Shown piece after piece: positions 39,600 through 47,825 of a stretch of DNA of 64,000 nt (position 1 is the stretch's first letter; every line of letters begins with the position of its first letter). The DNA is from a bacterium (GTDB lineage: Bacteria > Arandabacterota > Arandabacteria > Arandabacterales > Arandabacteraceae), in NCBI GenBank assembly GCA_029933125.1, contig JAOZOU010000003.1:62001-126000 (forward strand), written 5' to 3'. Both the position numbers and the translations under genes were made by a program. A model generated the notes under the pieces. The model saw only the letters and a program-made list of their open reading frames with translations. It was not told where the DNA came from and searched no databases.

Positions 39600-40879
39600 A
39601 GACCCTTTTCATCGCACTGGTTTTCGCTGCCATTGCGGCTCATGCATGGTCGCAACCCGAGGTCTATGTTGCCAGGGTTGAAGGACCTATCGGTCCTGTC
39701 GCTGCAAGATATATAAAGGATGCCATCGAGACAGCAGAGGATGCCAATGCATCATGTCTTGTAATAGAGATAGATACACCCGGAGGCCTTGATACATCGA
39801 TGCGAACAATAATCCAGAGCATTCTTGCATCGAGAATTCCGGTTGCTCTCTATGTCTCTCCCAGTGGGGCGAGATGTGCCTCAGCTGGTGTTTTCATTGC
39901 GATGAGTGCAGATGTCGTTGGGATGAGTCCGGGCACTTCAATCGGTGCTGCTCATCCGGTTACTATCGGGGGTGAGCAAGTTGACGAAGAAACGATGAAG
40001 AAGCTCGTCAACGATAGCGCCTCTTACATGAAAAGCCTTGCTGCAAAGCGAGGGAGAAATCAGGAGTGGGCGGAGAAGGCTGTGCGTGAAAGTGAAACAG
40101 CAACGGCTGAGGAAGCCCTCGAGCTCGGTGTTATAGACGTTGTTGCCTCTGATCTCGAGGATTTCCTCAACCGTATAGATGGAATGAAGGTTGATGAGCT
40201 CAAAGGCGGGGAGCTTCATGCGAAGGATGCCGTAATAAGAAGGATTGAGATGGGATTCCGCTACAAGCTCCTTGGAGTCCTGAGCAATCCCAATGTTGCT
40301 TATCTGCTGTTGATACTAGGATTCTATGGCCTGTTTTTTGAGCTCTCCAATCCGGGCTCTGTTTTCCCTGGGGTGATTGGTGCAATCTTCCTGGTACTGG
40401 CTTTCTTCTCTTTTCAGATGCTTCCCATAAACTATGCGGGAGTGCTTCTCATCCTCCTGGGAATTGCCTTCTTTCTAGCGGAAATCTGGGTCACAAGTGG
40501 AGGTATGCTCACAGTGGGAGGTGTTATATCTCTTTTCCTGGGGTCGCTGATGCTTATAGAATCACCAGGACCTTTTCTTAGAATATCCTTCAAGGTTATA
40601 ATCCCATCCGTCATCCTGACTGCAGCTTTCTTCATCTTCATCGTTGGAGCGGGTCTCAAAGCTCAGCGCAGAAAAGTCGTAACTGGCAGAGAGGGTCTTA
40701 TTGGTGAGAAAGGTGTTGCGACAACGGATATAGATGGTACGGGACAGGCTTTCATCCACGGTGAGCTCTGGACGGTCGCCAGCTCAGAGAAAATAGCAAA
40801 AGGCGAGGAAATCGAGGTCATCTCAGTTGAGGGACTCCGACCTCGCGTTAAGAAAGCCGGCTCCAGCGAGGAGTCGTGA
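39596..40879 (+). CDS. NfeD-type membrane serine protease (ClpP-class, long form)
   Basis: 427 residues. Signal peptide (1-19), ClpP/crotonase-like protease domain (about 22-215) with PGGLDTSMR, the catalytic serine in GARCASAG near 100, and a likely catalytic lysine in [11 protein letters not shown] near 145, as in archaeal 1510-N stomatin protease. Four to five membrane segments follow (about 225-350), then an NfeD OB-fold domain ([15 protein letters not shown]) at the C-terminus. Members cleave stomatin-family partners, and an SPFH gene lies directly downstream, the usual nfeD-SPFH pairing in membrane microdomain function. Confidence 0.9.
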   Translation: MKTLFIALVFAAIAAHAWSQPEVYVARVEGPIGPVAARYIKDAIETAEDANASCLVIEIDTPGGLDTSMRTIIQSILASRIPVALYVSPSGARCASAGVFIAMSADVVGMSPGTSIGAAHPVTIGGEQVDEETMKKLVNDSASYMKSLAAKRGRNQEWAEKAVRESETATAEEALELGVIDVVASDLEDFLNRIDGMKVDELKGGELHAKDAVIRRIEMGFRYKLLGVLSNPNVAYLLLILGFYGLFFELSNPGSVFPGVIGAIFLVLAFFSFQMLPINYAGVLLILLGIAFFLAEIWVTSGGMLTVGGVISLFLGSLMLIESPGPFLRISFKVIIPSVILTAAFFIFIVGAGLKAQRRKVVTGREGLIGEKGVATTDIDGTGQAFIHGELWTVASSEKIAKGEEIEVISVEGLRPRVKKAGSSEES

Positions 40880-40892
40880 AGGAGGGAGTTTT

Positions 40893-41642
40893 ATGGCATT
40901 TATAGCACTGGCTTTCGTTATCATCTTCCTTCTGAGCAACATGATAAGAATTCTAAGGGAGTATGAGCGTGGCGTGATCTTCAGGCTTGGTAGGTTGATA
41001 GGAGCTAAAGGTCCAGGTCTAATCATACTCTTTCCTTTTGTCGATCGCATGGTAAAGGTCAGCCTCAGAGTTGTTGTCATGGATGTGCCCCCGCAGGATG
41101 TCATCACAAAAGATAATGTCTCTGTGAAGGTCAATGCGGTTGTCTATTTCCGCGTTATGGATCCAAACAAAGCTGTCACCGAGGTTGAAGACTATATGTA
41201 CGCCACTTCCCAGCTTGCTCAAACCACCTTGCGGAGTGTTCTGGGTGAGGCCGAGCTTGATGATCTGCTTGCCAACCGCGAAAAGATCAATACCGAGCTC
41301 CAGCAGATTCTTGACAAGCATACCGATCCCTGGGGAATTAAGGTTTCGACTGTTGAGGTCAAGCATGTAGATCTGCCTGTCGAGATGCAGCGTGCCATGG
41401 CAAGACAGGCAGAGGCTGAGCGTGAAAGAAGGGCAAAGGTGATTAATGCACTCGGTGAGCTTCAAGCTTCAGAAAAGCTCTCCCAAGCTGCTGAGATCAT
41501 TGGAAAGCATCCTGTTGCTCTTCAGCTGAGATATCTACAGACCTTGATCGATATTGCTGCTGAGAACAATTCGACGACGCTTTTCCCGATTCCTATCGAC
41601 CTGTTCAGGATCTTTGCTGAAAAGTACCAGAAGGAAGGTTAA
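40893..41642 (+). CDS. SPFH/band-7 (stomatin-like) membrane protein
   Basis: 249 residues from the ATG at 40893, with AAGGAGGGAG upstream. One N-terminal membrane segment ([16 protein letters not shown]), then the SPFH domain (about 20-185; [31 protein letters not shown]) and a coiled-coil rich in Ala/Glu/Arg (about 180-215). Stomatins oligomerise at the membrane and organise lipid microdomains. The partner protease NfeD is encoded just upstream. Length fits the family. Confidence 0.92.
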   Translation: MAFIALAFVIIFLLSNMIRILREYERGVIFRLGRLIGAKGPGLIILFPFVDRMVKVSLRVVVMDVPPQDVITKDNVSVKVNAVVYFRVMDPNKAVTEVEDYMYATSQLAQTTLRSVLGEAELDDLLANREKINTELQQILDKHTDPWGIKVSTVEVKHVDLPVEMQRAMARQAEAERERRAKVINALGELQASEKLSQAAEIIGKHPVALQLRYLQTLIDIAAENNSTTLFPIPIDLFRIFAEKYQKEG

Positions 41643-41648
41643 GCCTGA

Positions 41649-42830
41649 GTGGAATCGACGGATAGGAGTTTGAGCTCGAAGCGCCTCGAAGCATTACCAG
41701 TTTACCTTTTCGAAGATCTCGTTGCCAAGCGGATTGCCAAGGAATCCCAAGGTTACGAGATCATAGACCTTTCGATTGGTAATCCCGATCTAGGCGCGCC
41801 AGCGGTGGCTGTCGAGTGCCTTAAGAGACATGCGAGCGATAGTAGCCTTCATGGTTACACACCCGAGCGAGTCATACGCCACTTTAGCGAGCAGGCGAGT
41901 GCCTGGATGGTGAGGCGCTTTGGTGTAAGGCTTGATCCTGATCACGAAGTTTTTCCTGTTATCGGGACTAAAGAAGGCCTTGGCCACCTTCCCCTGGCGA
42001 TTGTCGATCCCAACGATGCTGTGCTTGTCCCTGATCCAGCCTATCCTGTCTATGCAAGTAGTGTTGCTCTTGCTGGTGGAAGAAGTGTTACAATGCCCTT
42101 GATCGCAGGCAATTCATACCTTCCTGTCCTTGAGGATTTCAAATGTGAGCAGCCCAAGCTCATCTTTCTCAACTATCCCAATAATCCGACCTCAGCAATT
42201 GCAGCAGAGGATTTCTTCTCACAAGCGATTGAATTCGCAAGAACGGCTGGGGCGATTGTCGTCAATGACGCCGCATATTCTGAGATCGTTTTTGATGGCT
42301 ATGTCTCACCCAGTATTCTTTCAGTGGATGGAGCTACAGAGGTCGCTGTTGAGTTTCATTCGTTTTCAAAAACCTTCAGTATGGCTGGCTGGAGAATTGG
42401 CTTTATCGCCGGCTCACGCGAGGTCATTAAGGCACTATCTAAGCTGAAATCCAACCTTGACTCAGGTGTATTTGCCCCCATTCTTCTGGCAGCCTCCGCG
42501 GTAATTGAATCTGGTTGGGATGATTACATTGTTATGCTTGAGGAATATGCAAGGCGTAGGAGAATGCTTGTTGAGTCGCTTCGATTGTGTGGTCTCACTT
42601 ACCATGAGTCGCCTGCCACTCTCTACATCTGGGTGAAGACACCTGGGAATTACTCTTCCTTGGAGTTCGCAGAACTTCTGCTTGAGGCGGCAGGCCTACT
42701 TGTTGCACCTGGCAGAGGATTTGGTAGGTTTGGTGAGGGTTATTTCAGAATATCTCTCACATGCCCAACTGAAAAGGTGGAGATAGCTTGCAAGCAGCTC
42801 TGTGAGGTCAGTGAGCTTTGGCAGAAATAG
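41649..42830 (+). CDS. dapL: Class I/II PLP aminotransferase, LL-diaminopimelate aminotransferase-like
   Basis: 393 residues, fold type I. The PLP lysine is in FHSFSKTFSMAGWRIGF near 243; further signatures are GTKEGLGHLPLAI near 100, PDPAYPVYASSV near 127, and NYPNNPTSA near 175. This block pattern is like DapL-type and related aspartate aminotransferases. DapL converts tetrahydrodipicolinate directly to LL-diaminopimelate, feeding the meso-DAP that MurE of this window is predicted to use. An aspartate or other amino acid aminotransferase is the alternative. GTG start 6 bp after the SPFH gene; overlaps folB by 13 bp. Confidence 0.8.
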   Translation: MESTDRSLSSKRLEALPVYLFEDLVAKRIAKESQGYEIIDLSIGNPDLGAPAVAVECLKRHASDSSLHGYTPERVIRHFSEQASAWMVRRFGVRLDPDHEVFPVIGTKEGLGHLPLAIVDPNDAVLVPDPAYPVYASSVALAGGRSVTMPLIAGNSYLPVLEDFKCEQPKLIFLNYPNNPTSAIAAEDFFSQAIEFARTAGAIVVNDAAYSEIVFDGYVSPSILSVDGATEVAVEFHSFSKTFSMAGWRIGFIAGSREVIKALSKLKSNLDSGVFAPILLAASAVIESGWDDYIVMLEEYARRRRMLVESLRLCGLTYHESPATLYIWVKTPGNYSSLEFAELLLEAAGLLVAPGRGFGRFGEGYFRISLTCPTEKVEIACKQLCEVSELWQK

Positions 42831-43198
42831 ACGATCTTGACAGGATTGCTATAAGAGGGATCAATGTTCTGGGCCATCATGGGGTTGACAAGGCAGAACG
42901 CCAAGTAGGACAACGCCTTGTCATTGATGTAGATCTCTATCAAAATCTAGAGCCAGCCATAGCTAATGATGATATTCGCAAGACTATAAACTACGAGGCT
43001 GTCTGTACCCTTGTTGAGAGGGTTGCTGGGCAGGAGGAATTCCTTTTGCTAGAAAGTCTTGCATCTGAAATAGCAAATAGGATTCTCGAGACCTTCAAGC
43101 CCGAAGCTGTAACTGTTCGCGTCAGGAAGATGAATATCCCCATCTCAACAAGGGTCGGCTCTGTTGAAGTTGAGATAAAACGAAGTCGACGAGGATAG
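42818..43198 (+). CDS. folB: Dihydroneopterin aldolase FolB
   Basis: 126 residues. Converts 7,8-dihydroneopterin to 6-hydroxymethyl-dihydropterin in folate synthesis. Signatures: IAIRGINVLGHHGV near the N-terminus, INYEAVCTLVERVA near 55, LLESLASEIANRIL near 78 with the catalytic Glu-Ser region, and VRVRKMNIPI near 105. The TTG start lies inside the end of the aminotransferase gene; no better start keeps the conserved N-terminus. folK follows 4 bp later, making a two-step folate pair. Confidence 0.92.
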   Translation: MAEIDDLDRIAIRGINVLGHHGVDKAERQVGQRLVIDVDLYQNLEPAIANDDIRKTINYEAVCTLVERVAGQEEFLLLESLASEIANRILETFKPEAVTVRVRKMNIPISTRVGSVEVEIKRSRRG

Positions 43199-43202
43199 AG
43201 AC

Positions 43203-43697
43203 TTGAAGACGTGCTATCTTGGTCTTGGTAGTAACCTTGCAGATAGAATAGGCATGATCTCAAGAGCGCTTTGCTGTCTTACGGGAAGTGGTGCATTGGT
43301 TCTAAGAAGGGTTTCCAGATTCTATCTTAGTGAGCCTTGGGGCTACCGTGACCAGCCGGATTTCATTAACGCCGTGGTTGAGATTGAGACTCACCTTGAA
43401 CCCCTCGAGCTCTTGGAGGTTGCCAAGAACACGGAGGTCATAGTCGGAAGGAGACGTCGCCACCGGTGGGGACCAAGGGAGGTCGACATAGACATACTTC
43501 TTTATGGCAATGAAATCGTGAAGATCGACGGTCTTGAGATTCCGCATCCGAGGATGTGCGAGAGGGGTTTTGTCCTTGCACCCCTTGTGGAGATCAATTC
43601 GCAGCTTGAGCATCCAGCGACGGGTCGCAAATTCACTAGCCATCTTGCCGAGCTTGAAGCTAAGGGAGAAAGGAAATGGCAAAACCTCATTATATAG
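43203..43697 (+). CDS. folK: 6-Hydroxymethyl-dihydropterin pyrophosphokinase FolK
   Basis: 164 residues, the next enzyme after FolB. Family motifs: YLGLGSNLADR at the N-terminus, YLSEPWGYRDQPDFINAVVEIET near 40-63, GRRRRHRWGPREVDIDILLYG near 80-100 with the DxD metal pair, and IPHPRMCERGFVLAPL. The TTG start follows folB directly. Its 3' end overlaps the deoxynucleoside kinase gene by 22 bp. folP is not in the window. Confidence 0.94.
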   Translation: MKTCYLGLGSNLADRIGMISRALCCLTGSGALVLRRVSRFYLSEPWGYRDQPDFINAVVEIETHLEPLELLEVAKNTEVIVGRRRRHRWGPREVDIDILLYGNEIVKIDGLEIPHPRMCERGFVLAPLVEINSQLEHPATGRKFTSHLAELEAKGERKWQNLII

Positions 43698-44314
43698 GGA
43701 TTGATGGTGTTATTGGAGTTGGCAAAACCACGCTTGCAACCATCCTTGCTGAGAGGCTCCATGCCGATCTCAGGCTTGAGGAAGTGGAAGAGAATCCCTT
43801 CCTTTCCAAATTCTACAGTGATATGCGGGCATACGCATTTCAGACACAGTTGTTCTTCCTACTTTCGCGCTATCGTCAGCAATCCGAGCTTACGCAGAGA
43901 AGCCTTTTCGCTGAGAAGGTCGTGAGTGACTACATTTTTGCAAAGGACAGGATATTCGCCTACATAAATCTCAACGATGATGAACTGATGCTTTATGAGA
44001 AGATTGTTGAGATTCTTGAGAAGAATATCATCTCGCCTGACATCGTTATCTATTTGCAGGCGAGCACGGATGTCTTGATGGAAAGGATCCACAAGCGTGG
44101 TAGGCCCTTTGAGAAGAACATGCCTAGAGACTACATTGACACACTCAATCGGGCTTACAATCACTTCTTCTTTCACTATGACGATACGCCCCTGATAATT
44201 GTCAATACCGACTCCCTGGATCTTCCACGTTCTGAGGGCGACATAGAGAAGCTTATCGAAATGCTCGAGACCCATACCAAGGGGACCATCTACTATAGCG
44301 GAGGGATTGGATAA
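43676..44314 (+). CDS. Deoxynucleoside kinase (dAK/dGK-type)
   Basis: 212 residues. P-loop GVIGVGKTTLA near 10, the ERSLF-like base-specificity stretch QRSLFAEKVVSDYIFAKDR near 75-95 with a DR pair, and the LID arginines (MERIHKRGRPFEK) near 135. This matches the deoxyadenosine/deoxyguanosine kinase family of nucleoside salvage. The substrate base cannot be told from sequence by eye. Its ATG lies inside folK and its stop abuts panB, a folate/pantothenate setting in which such kinases occur in several bacterial lineages. Confidence 0.9.
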   Translation: MAKPHYIGIDGVIGVGKTTLATILAERLHADLRLEEVEENPFLSKFYSDMRAYAFQTQLFFLLSRYRQQSELTQRSLFAEKVVSDYIFAKDRIFAYINLNDDELMLYEKIVEILEKNIISPDIVIYLQASTDVLMERIHKRGRPFEKNMPRDYIDTLNRAYNHFFFHYDDTPLIIVNTDSLDLPRSEGDIEKLIEMLETHTKGTIYYSGGIG

Positions 44315-45154
44315 GTGGAACGCAGGAAGGTCACCGTTCCCAGAATAATCCGAATGAAGCATAAGGCTCAGAAGATTGTTATGCTCAGCACTTATGATTT
44401 CCCCCTTGCCAGGCTTGCTGATGAAGCCGGCGTAGATATCATACTGGTTGGTGACACACTTGGCATGGTCGTGCTTGGCTACGAGACTACACTGCCGGTG
44501 ACTATGGATGAGATGCTGATCCATCTTAAAGCTGTCACCAGAGCTAAGCCAAAAGCATTGGTTGTAGGGGATATGCCATTCATGTCTTTCCAGGCTTCCC
44601 ATTCCCAGGCGGTTGTCAATGCAGGAAGAATGGTAAAGGAGGGTGGTGCTGACGCAGTCAAGATAGAGGGTGGCCGGTGTATGGCTGCAACCGCAAGGGC
44701 GATAGTCGAGGCGAAGATCCCGGTGATGGGACATATCGGATTGACCCCTCAGGCTGTAAGGGTTTTCGGGGGCTATCGTGTGCAGGGGAAAAATGAGACC
44801 GCCAAGAACGCCTTGATTGAGGATGCTTTAACTTTAGAAGATGCTGGTTGTTTTGCAATCGTTCTGGAAGCTATTCCCTGGAAGCTCGCTAAGGAGATAA
44901 CCGAGAAGGTCAAGATACCGACGATTGGTATAGGTGCAGGGCCCTATTGTGATGGCCAGGTATTGGTTTCCCATGACCTACTTGGGCTTTTTGAGCACGT
45001 TCCCAGGTATGTGCGCCGCTATGCCAACCTGGCGGAGACGATAAGGGATGCCTTTAGTGCCTATGCGAGGGATGTCCGAAGCGGAGAATTCCCGAAGTTA
45101 GAGGAGAGCTATGAAGACCCCGATAATAGTAAAGACAATCAAAGATCTTCGTAG
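44315..45154 (+). CDS. panB: Ketopantoate hydroxymethyltransferase PanB
   Basis: 279 residues. Uses 5,10-methylene-THF to convert alpha-ketoisovalerate to ketopantoate, first step to pantothenate. Motifs: MLSTYDFPLARLADEAG near 25, ILVGDTLGMVVLGY near 45, VVGDMPFMSF near 88, AVKIEGG near 113, VMGHIGLTPQAV near 135, and IGIGAGPYCDGQVLV near 205. The GTG directly follows the kinase stop. Overlaps panC by 44 bp. Its folate co-substrate links it to the folB-folK genes upstream. Confidence 0.95.
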   Translation: MERRKVTVPRIIRMKHKAQKIVMLSTYDFPLARLADEAGVDIILVGDTLGMVVLGYETTLPVTMDEMLIHLKAVTRAKPKALVVGDMPFMSFQASHSQAVVNAGRMVKEGGADAVKIEGGRCMAATARAIVEAKIPVMGHIGLTPQAVRVFGGYRVQGKNETAKNALIEDALTLEDAGCFAIVLEAIPWKLAKEITEKVKIPTIGIGAGPYCDGQVLVSHDLLGLFEHVPRYVRRYANLAETIRDAFSAYARDVRSGEFPKLEESYEDPDNSKDNQRSS

Positions 45155-46781
45155 GGAGATAAAGAGGGCAAGGAGAGCCAGAAAAAGAGTTGGCTTTGTA
45201 CCTACAATGGGCTATCTCCATGATGGGCATCTTGAGCTCGTTCGTAGATGCCGTAAGACCTGTGATACTGTTGTTGTGAGCATATTCGTCAATCCCAAAC
45301 AATTTGGCCCTGGCGAAGATCTCGACAGATATCCGAGAGACCTCAAACGCGATACCAAACTGCTTACCGAGGTTGGGTGCGACGTTGTCTTTGTACCCTC
45401 TGTTGAGGAGATGTATCCTGAGGGCTTCACAACAAAAGTAAGCGTTGAGGGTTTGAAGGATAAGCTCTGTGGGCAATTTCGACCGGGTCATTTCGATGGT
45501 GTCTGTTTAGTTGTCCTTAAGCTCTTACTGGCCGTGATGCCTGATGTTGCTCTCTTCGGTGAGAAAGACTATCAGCAGCTTGTGATAATAAGAAGGATGG
45601 TTCGGGATCTTGCCCTACCGCTTGATGTTGTAGGTGTCCCGACGGTAAGAGAAAAAGATGGTCTTGCAATGAGTTCCCGCAATCTCTATCTCAGTCCCGA
45701 GGAACGAGCTATTGCAACTGCTCTTTATAAGTCACTTGAGCTCGCCCGTTTGATGATACTCGCAGGTGAGACAAGAGCAACGACAATCAAGAATCGCATG
45801 ATGAGGTTGCTTGTTGATAGTGGTGTATCAAAAGTTGACTACGTCGCTATAGTCGCGCCTGAAACCCTGGAGGAGGTTAAATACGCAGACCGTAGGGTGA
45901 GAGTGGCTGTTGCTGCGTGGGTTGGCGGTGCGCGTTTGATTGATAATATAGAGGTGGATCCTGGTGAGGTCGAGGTCAAAAGGTATCGTAGCGGAAACGT
46001 TTGTGTGATTCTTGCTGCAGGTGAGGGCAAACGCATGAAGTCGAGCAAGCCCAAAGTGCTTCAAAGCGTTGGCGGCAGGCCAATGATTGAGCATGTTGTC
46101 AGTGCTGCAAGACAGGCTGGGCTTGAAGGAATAATTGCAGTTGTGGGGCACGGTAGGCATCGCGTGGAGCCTTTACTACGAAACCTTGGTGTTGACACTG
46201 TTGTTCAGGAAGTTCAAAGGGGCACAGGACATGCTGTTATGCGGACCTATCCGTATCTATCGAAGTTGAACGGCAATGTAGTTGTCGTCTCCGGAGACAC
46301 ACCACTTATCAGGGGGCAGACCATTCGTCACCTTCTGGATTTGCATACGAAACATTCGAATGCGATAACATTTGCAACCGCTATAGTCGCAAATCCACAA
46401 GGATATGGAAGAGTTGTGAGAGATTCCAGCGGGAAGTTTGTACGCATAGTTGAGGAGAAGGATGCAAGCGAAGAGGAGAAGGCAATAAGAGAGATAAATG
46501 CAGGCATCTATTGCTTCAAATCAAGACTTCTTTTCGACGCTCTCCTTCTGGTGGATGCCAGAAATGTGCAGATGGAATATTACTTGCCTGATGCTATTGG
46601 AAAGATAATAGCCAGGGGTGGCAGAGTTGAGCCAGTTGTGATAGAGGATCAAACTGAGGTTGTCGGTGTGAATACTCCTCTGGAGCTTGCGGCCGTGAGA
46701 AGGCTCTATGCCAGGAGGCGAAGGCTTGAGAATACTAAGTGCGGGTTGGAGAATGGAATACATCCAAAAGGGCGAAAGTAA
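45111..46781 (+). CDS. panC: PanC-GlmU(N) fusion: pantothenate synthetase joined to a UDP-GlcNAc pyrophosphorylase domain
   Basis: 556 residues in one uninterrupted frame. Residues 1-285 are pantothenate synthetase (PTMGYLHDGHLELVR with the HxGH site, FVNPKQFGPGEDLDRYPRD in blocks, FGEKDYQQL, MSSRNLYL). After a linker of only about ten residues, residues about 297-540 are a GlmU-type nucleotidyltransferase (VILAAGEGKRMKSSKPK, RGTGHAVMRT, VSGDTPLI, NAGIYCF, GVNTPLELA). The left-handed beta-helix acetyltransferase half of GlmU is missing, so GlcN-1-P acetylation must come from another protein. Expected products are pantothenate and UDP-GlcNAc. Fusion is seen directly; that both halves are active is inferred from intact motifs. 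Confidence 0.9.
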   Translation: MKTPIIVKTIKDLRREIKRARRARKRVGFVPTMGYLHDGHLELVRRCRKTCDTVVVSIFVNPKQFGPGEDLDRYPRDLKRDTKLLTEVGCDVVFVPSVEEMYPEGFTTKVSVEGLKDKLCGQFRPGHFDGVCLVVLKLLLAVMPDVALFGEKDYQQLVIIRRMVRDLALPLDVVGVPTVREKDGLAMSSRNLYLSPEERAIATALYKSLELARLMILAGETRATTIKNRMMRLLVDSGVSKVDYVAIVAPETLEEVKYADRRVRVAVAAWVGGARLIDNIEVDPGEVEVKRYRSGNVCVILAAGEGKRMKSSKPKVLQSVGGRPMIEHVVSAARQAGLEGIIAVVGHGRHRVEPLLRNLGVDTVVQEVQRGTGHAVMRTYPYLSKLNGNVVVVSGDTPLIRGQTIRHLLDLHTKHSNAITFATAIVANPQGYGRVVRDSSGKFVRIVEEKDASEEEKAIREINAGIYCFKSRLLFDALLLVDARNVQMEYYLPDAIGKIIARGGRVEPVVIEDQTEVVGVNTPLELAAVRRLYARRRRLENTKCGLENGIHPKGRK

Positions 46782-47214
46782 AGGCTGCATATTTTGCGAG
46801 AAACCCACAAGGCCTGATGAGGACAGTTTGATAGTTAAACGCGGAGAGCATGCATTCATTGTTATGAATCTTTATCCCTATACTACTGGACACCTTATGA
46901 TCGCTCCTTATCGGCATGTGGGTAAGATATCCAGCCTAAACTTTGAGGAATTATGTGAGATTATGCAACTCGCTGCCTGGGCGGAGAAGGTTCTGACAAA
47001 AGCTCTTAAGCCCCATGGATTCAATGTGGGGATGAATGTTGGCAAGTGTGCTGGTGCGGGTTACCCTGACCACGTTCACCTCCACATAGTGCCACGCTGG
47101 GAAGGGGATACCAATTTCATGCCCGTTGTTGGTGAGACAAAGGTTTTGCCCGAGGTCCTCACGGATACCTATAAGAGGATAATTGATGCCAAAAGGGAGC
47201 TAGAAGCTGAGTGA
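46753..47214 (+). CDS. HIT-family hydrolase/phosphorylase (Ap4A-type)
   Basis: 153 residues from the ATG at 46753; the frame extends upstream but only as a shadow of glmU. Signatures: GCIFCEKP zinc-type Cys pair at the N-terminus, YPYTTGHLMIAPYRHV near 50, and the histidine triad HVHLHIVPRW near 110. HIT proteins hydrolyse or transfer nucleotides from dinucleoside polyphosphates and nucleotide adducts. The Cys pair and length resemble the bacterial/archaeal Ap4A-phosphorylase-like branch. It overlaps the fusion gene by 29 bp and the next gene by 4 bp. Confidence 0.88.
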   Translation: MEYIQKGESKGCIFCEKPTRPDEDSLIVKRGEHAFIVMNLYPYTTGHLMIAPYRHVGKISSLNFEELCEIMQLAAWAEKVLTKALKPHGFNVGMNVGKCAGAGYPDHVHLHIVPRWEGDTNFMPVVGETKVLPEVLTDTYKRIIDAKRELEAE

Positions 47215-47621
47215 GAATCAGCATCTTAGCCAGATCTCTTTTGCTGAGTGTGATTCTCGTGCTAGGCACATGGTTTACCTTTGTCTTTGTGTCTTTAGAG
47301 AAGATTCCCCAATGTGAGGCGACAGTCGTGATTGAGGTTCTCAATGGCTGTGGTATAGAAGGAGCGGCTGAGAAAGCTGCTTCATGGCTGACTAAGAGAG
47401 GCTTTGATGTCTTCTTCATCGGTAACGCAGATGACTACGGATACGATTTCACCATTATCGTCGACCGATGCGAGGATCAGAGCAAGATAGATCACCTTGC
47501 CAATGCTATTGGCACTGACAGGATTGTGCGCCAGGTGACATCCTCGGCATTTGTCGATGCTACAGTGATAGTGGGCAGGGATTTCAAGCGATGGACTGTG
47601 ATAGGGCAGTCCGAATTGTGA
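47211..47621 (+). CDS. Membrane-anchored LytR_C-domain protein
   Basis: 136 residues. One N-terminal membrane segment (about 8-27, LLLSVILVLGTWFTFVFV), then a single LytR_C domain (about 38-130) with the hallmark VIEVLNGCGIEGAAEKAASWLTKRGFDV region (read in blocks) and TVIVGRDF near the end. In LytR-CpsA-Psr proteins this domain accompanies the wall-polymer ligase domain, but it also stands alone in many Gram-negatives, where the role is unknown. The GTG start overlaps the HIT stop; tatA follows 3 bp later. Confidence 0.8.
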   Translation: MRISILARSLLLSVILVLGTWFTFVFVSLEKIPQCEATVVIEVLNGCGIEGAAEKAASWLTKRGFDVFFIGNADDYGYDFTIIVDRCEDQSKIDHLANAIGTDRIVRQVTSSAFVDATVIVGRDFKRWTVIGQSEL

Positions 47622-47624
47622 GCT

Positions 47625-47825
47625 ATGTTTAGTGGAATAGGTGGTTCTGAGATAATTGTTATCCTGTTTTTTGTGCTTTTGCTGTTTGGCTCTAAGCGCA
47701 TACCTGAGTTCTCACGCGCTATCGGTAAGGCTGTGCATGCTGTGCGTAAGGCTATTGATGAGATACGCGATGAGATTGATCACCCAGATGGCCCCCCCAG
47801 ACAGGGCTCGGACAAAGCTGGCTAG
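47625..47825 (+). CDS. tatA: Twin-arginine translocase subunit TatA/E
   Basis: 66 residues with the TatA plan: short periplasmic start, one membrane helix (SEIIVILFFVLLLFG), the hinge FGSKRIPEFSRAIGKA, and an amphipathic charged helix (VRKAIDEIRDEIDH). TatA oligomers form the passage for folded proteins. The conserved Gly-Ser-Lys-Arg-Ile-Pro hinge is clear. tatC is not in the window. The gene ends tail-to-tail with the reverse-strand chaperone gene, overlapping by 4 bp. Confidence 0.92.
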   Translation: MFSGIGGSEIIVILFFVLLLFGSKRIPEFSRAIGKAVHAVRKAIDEIRDEIDHPDGPPRQGSDKAG

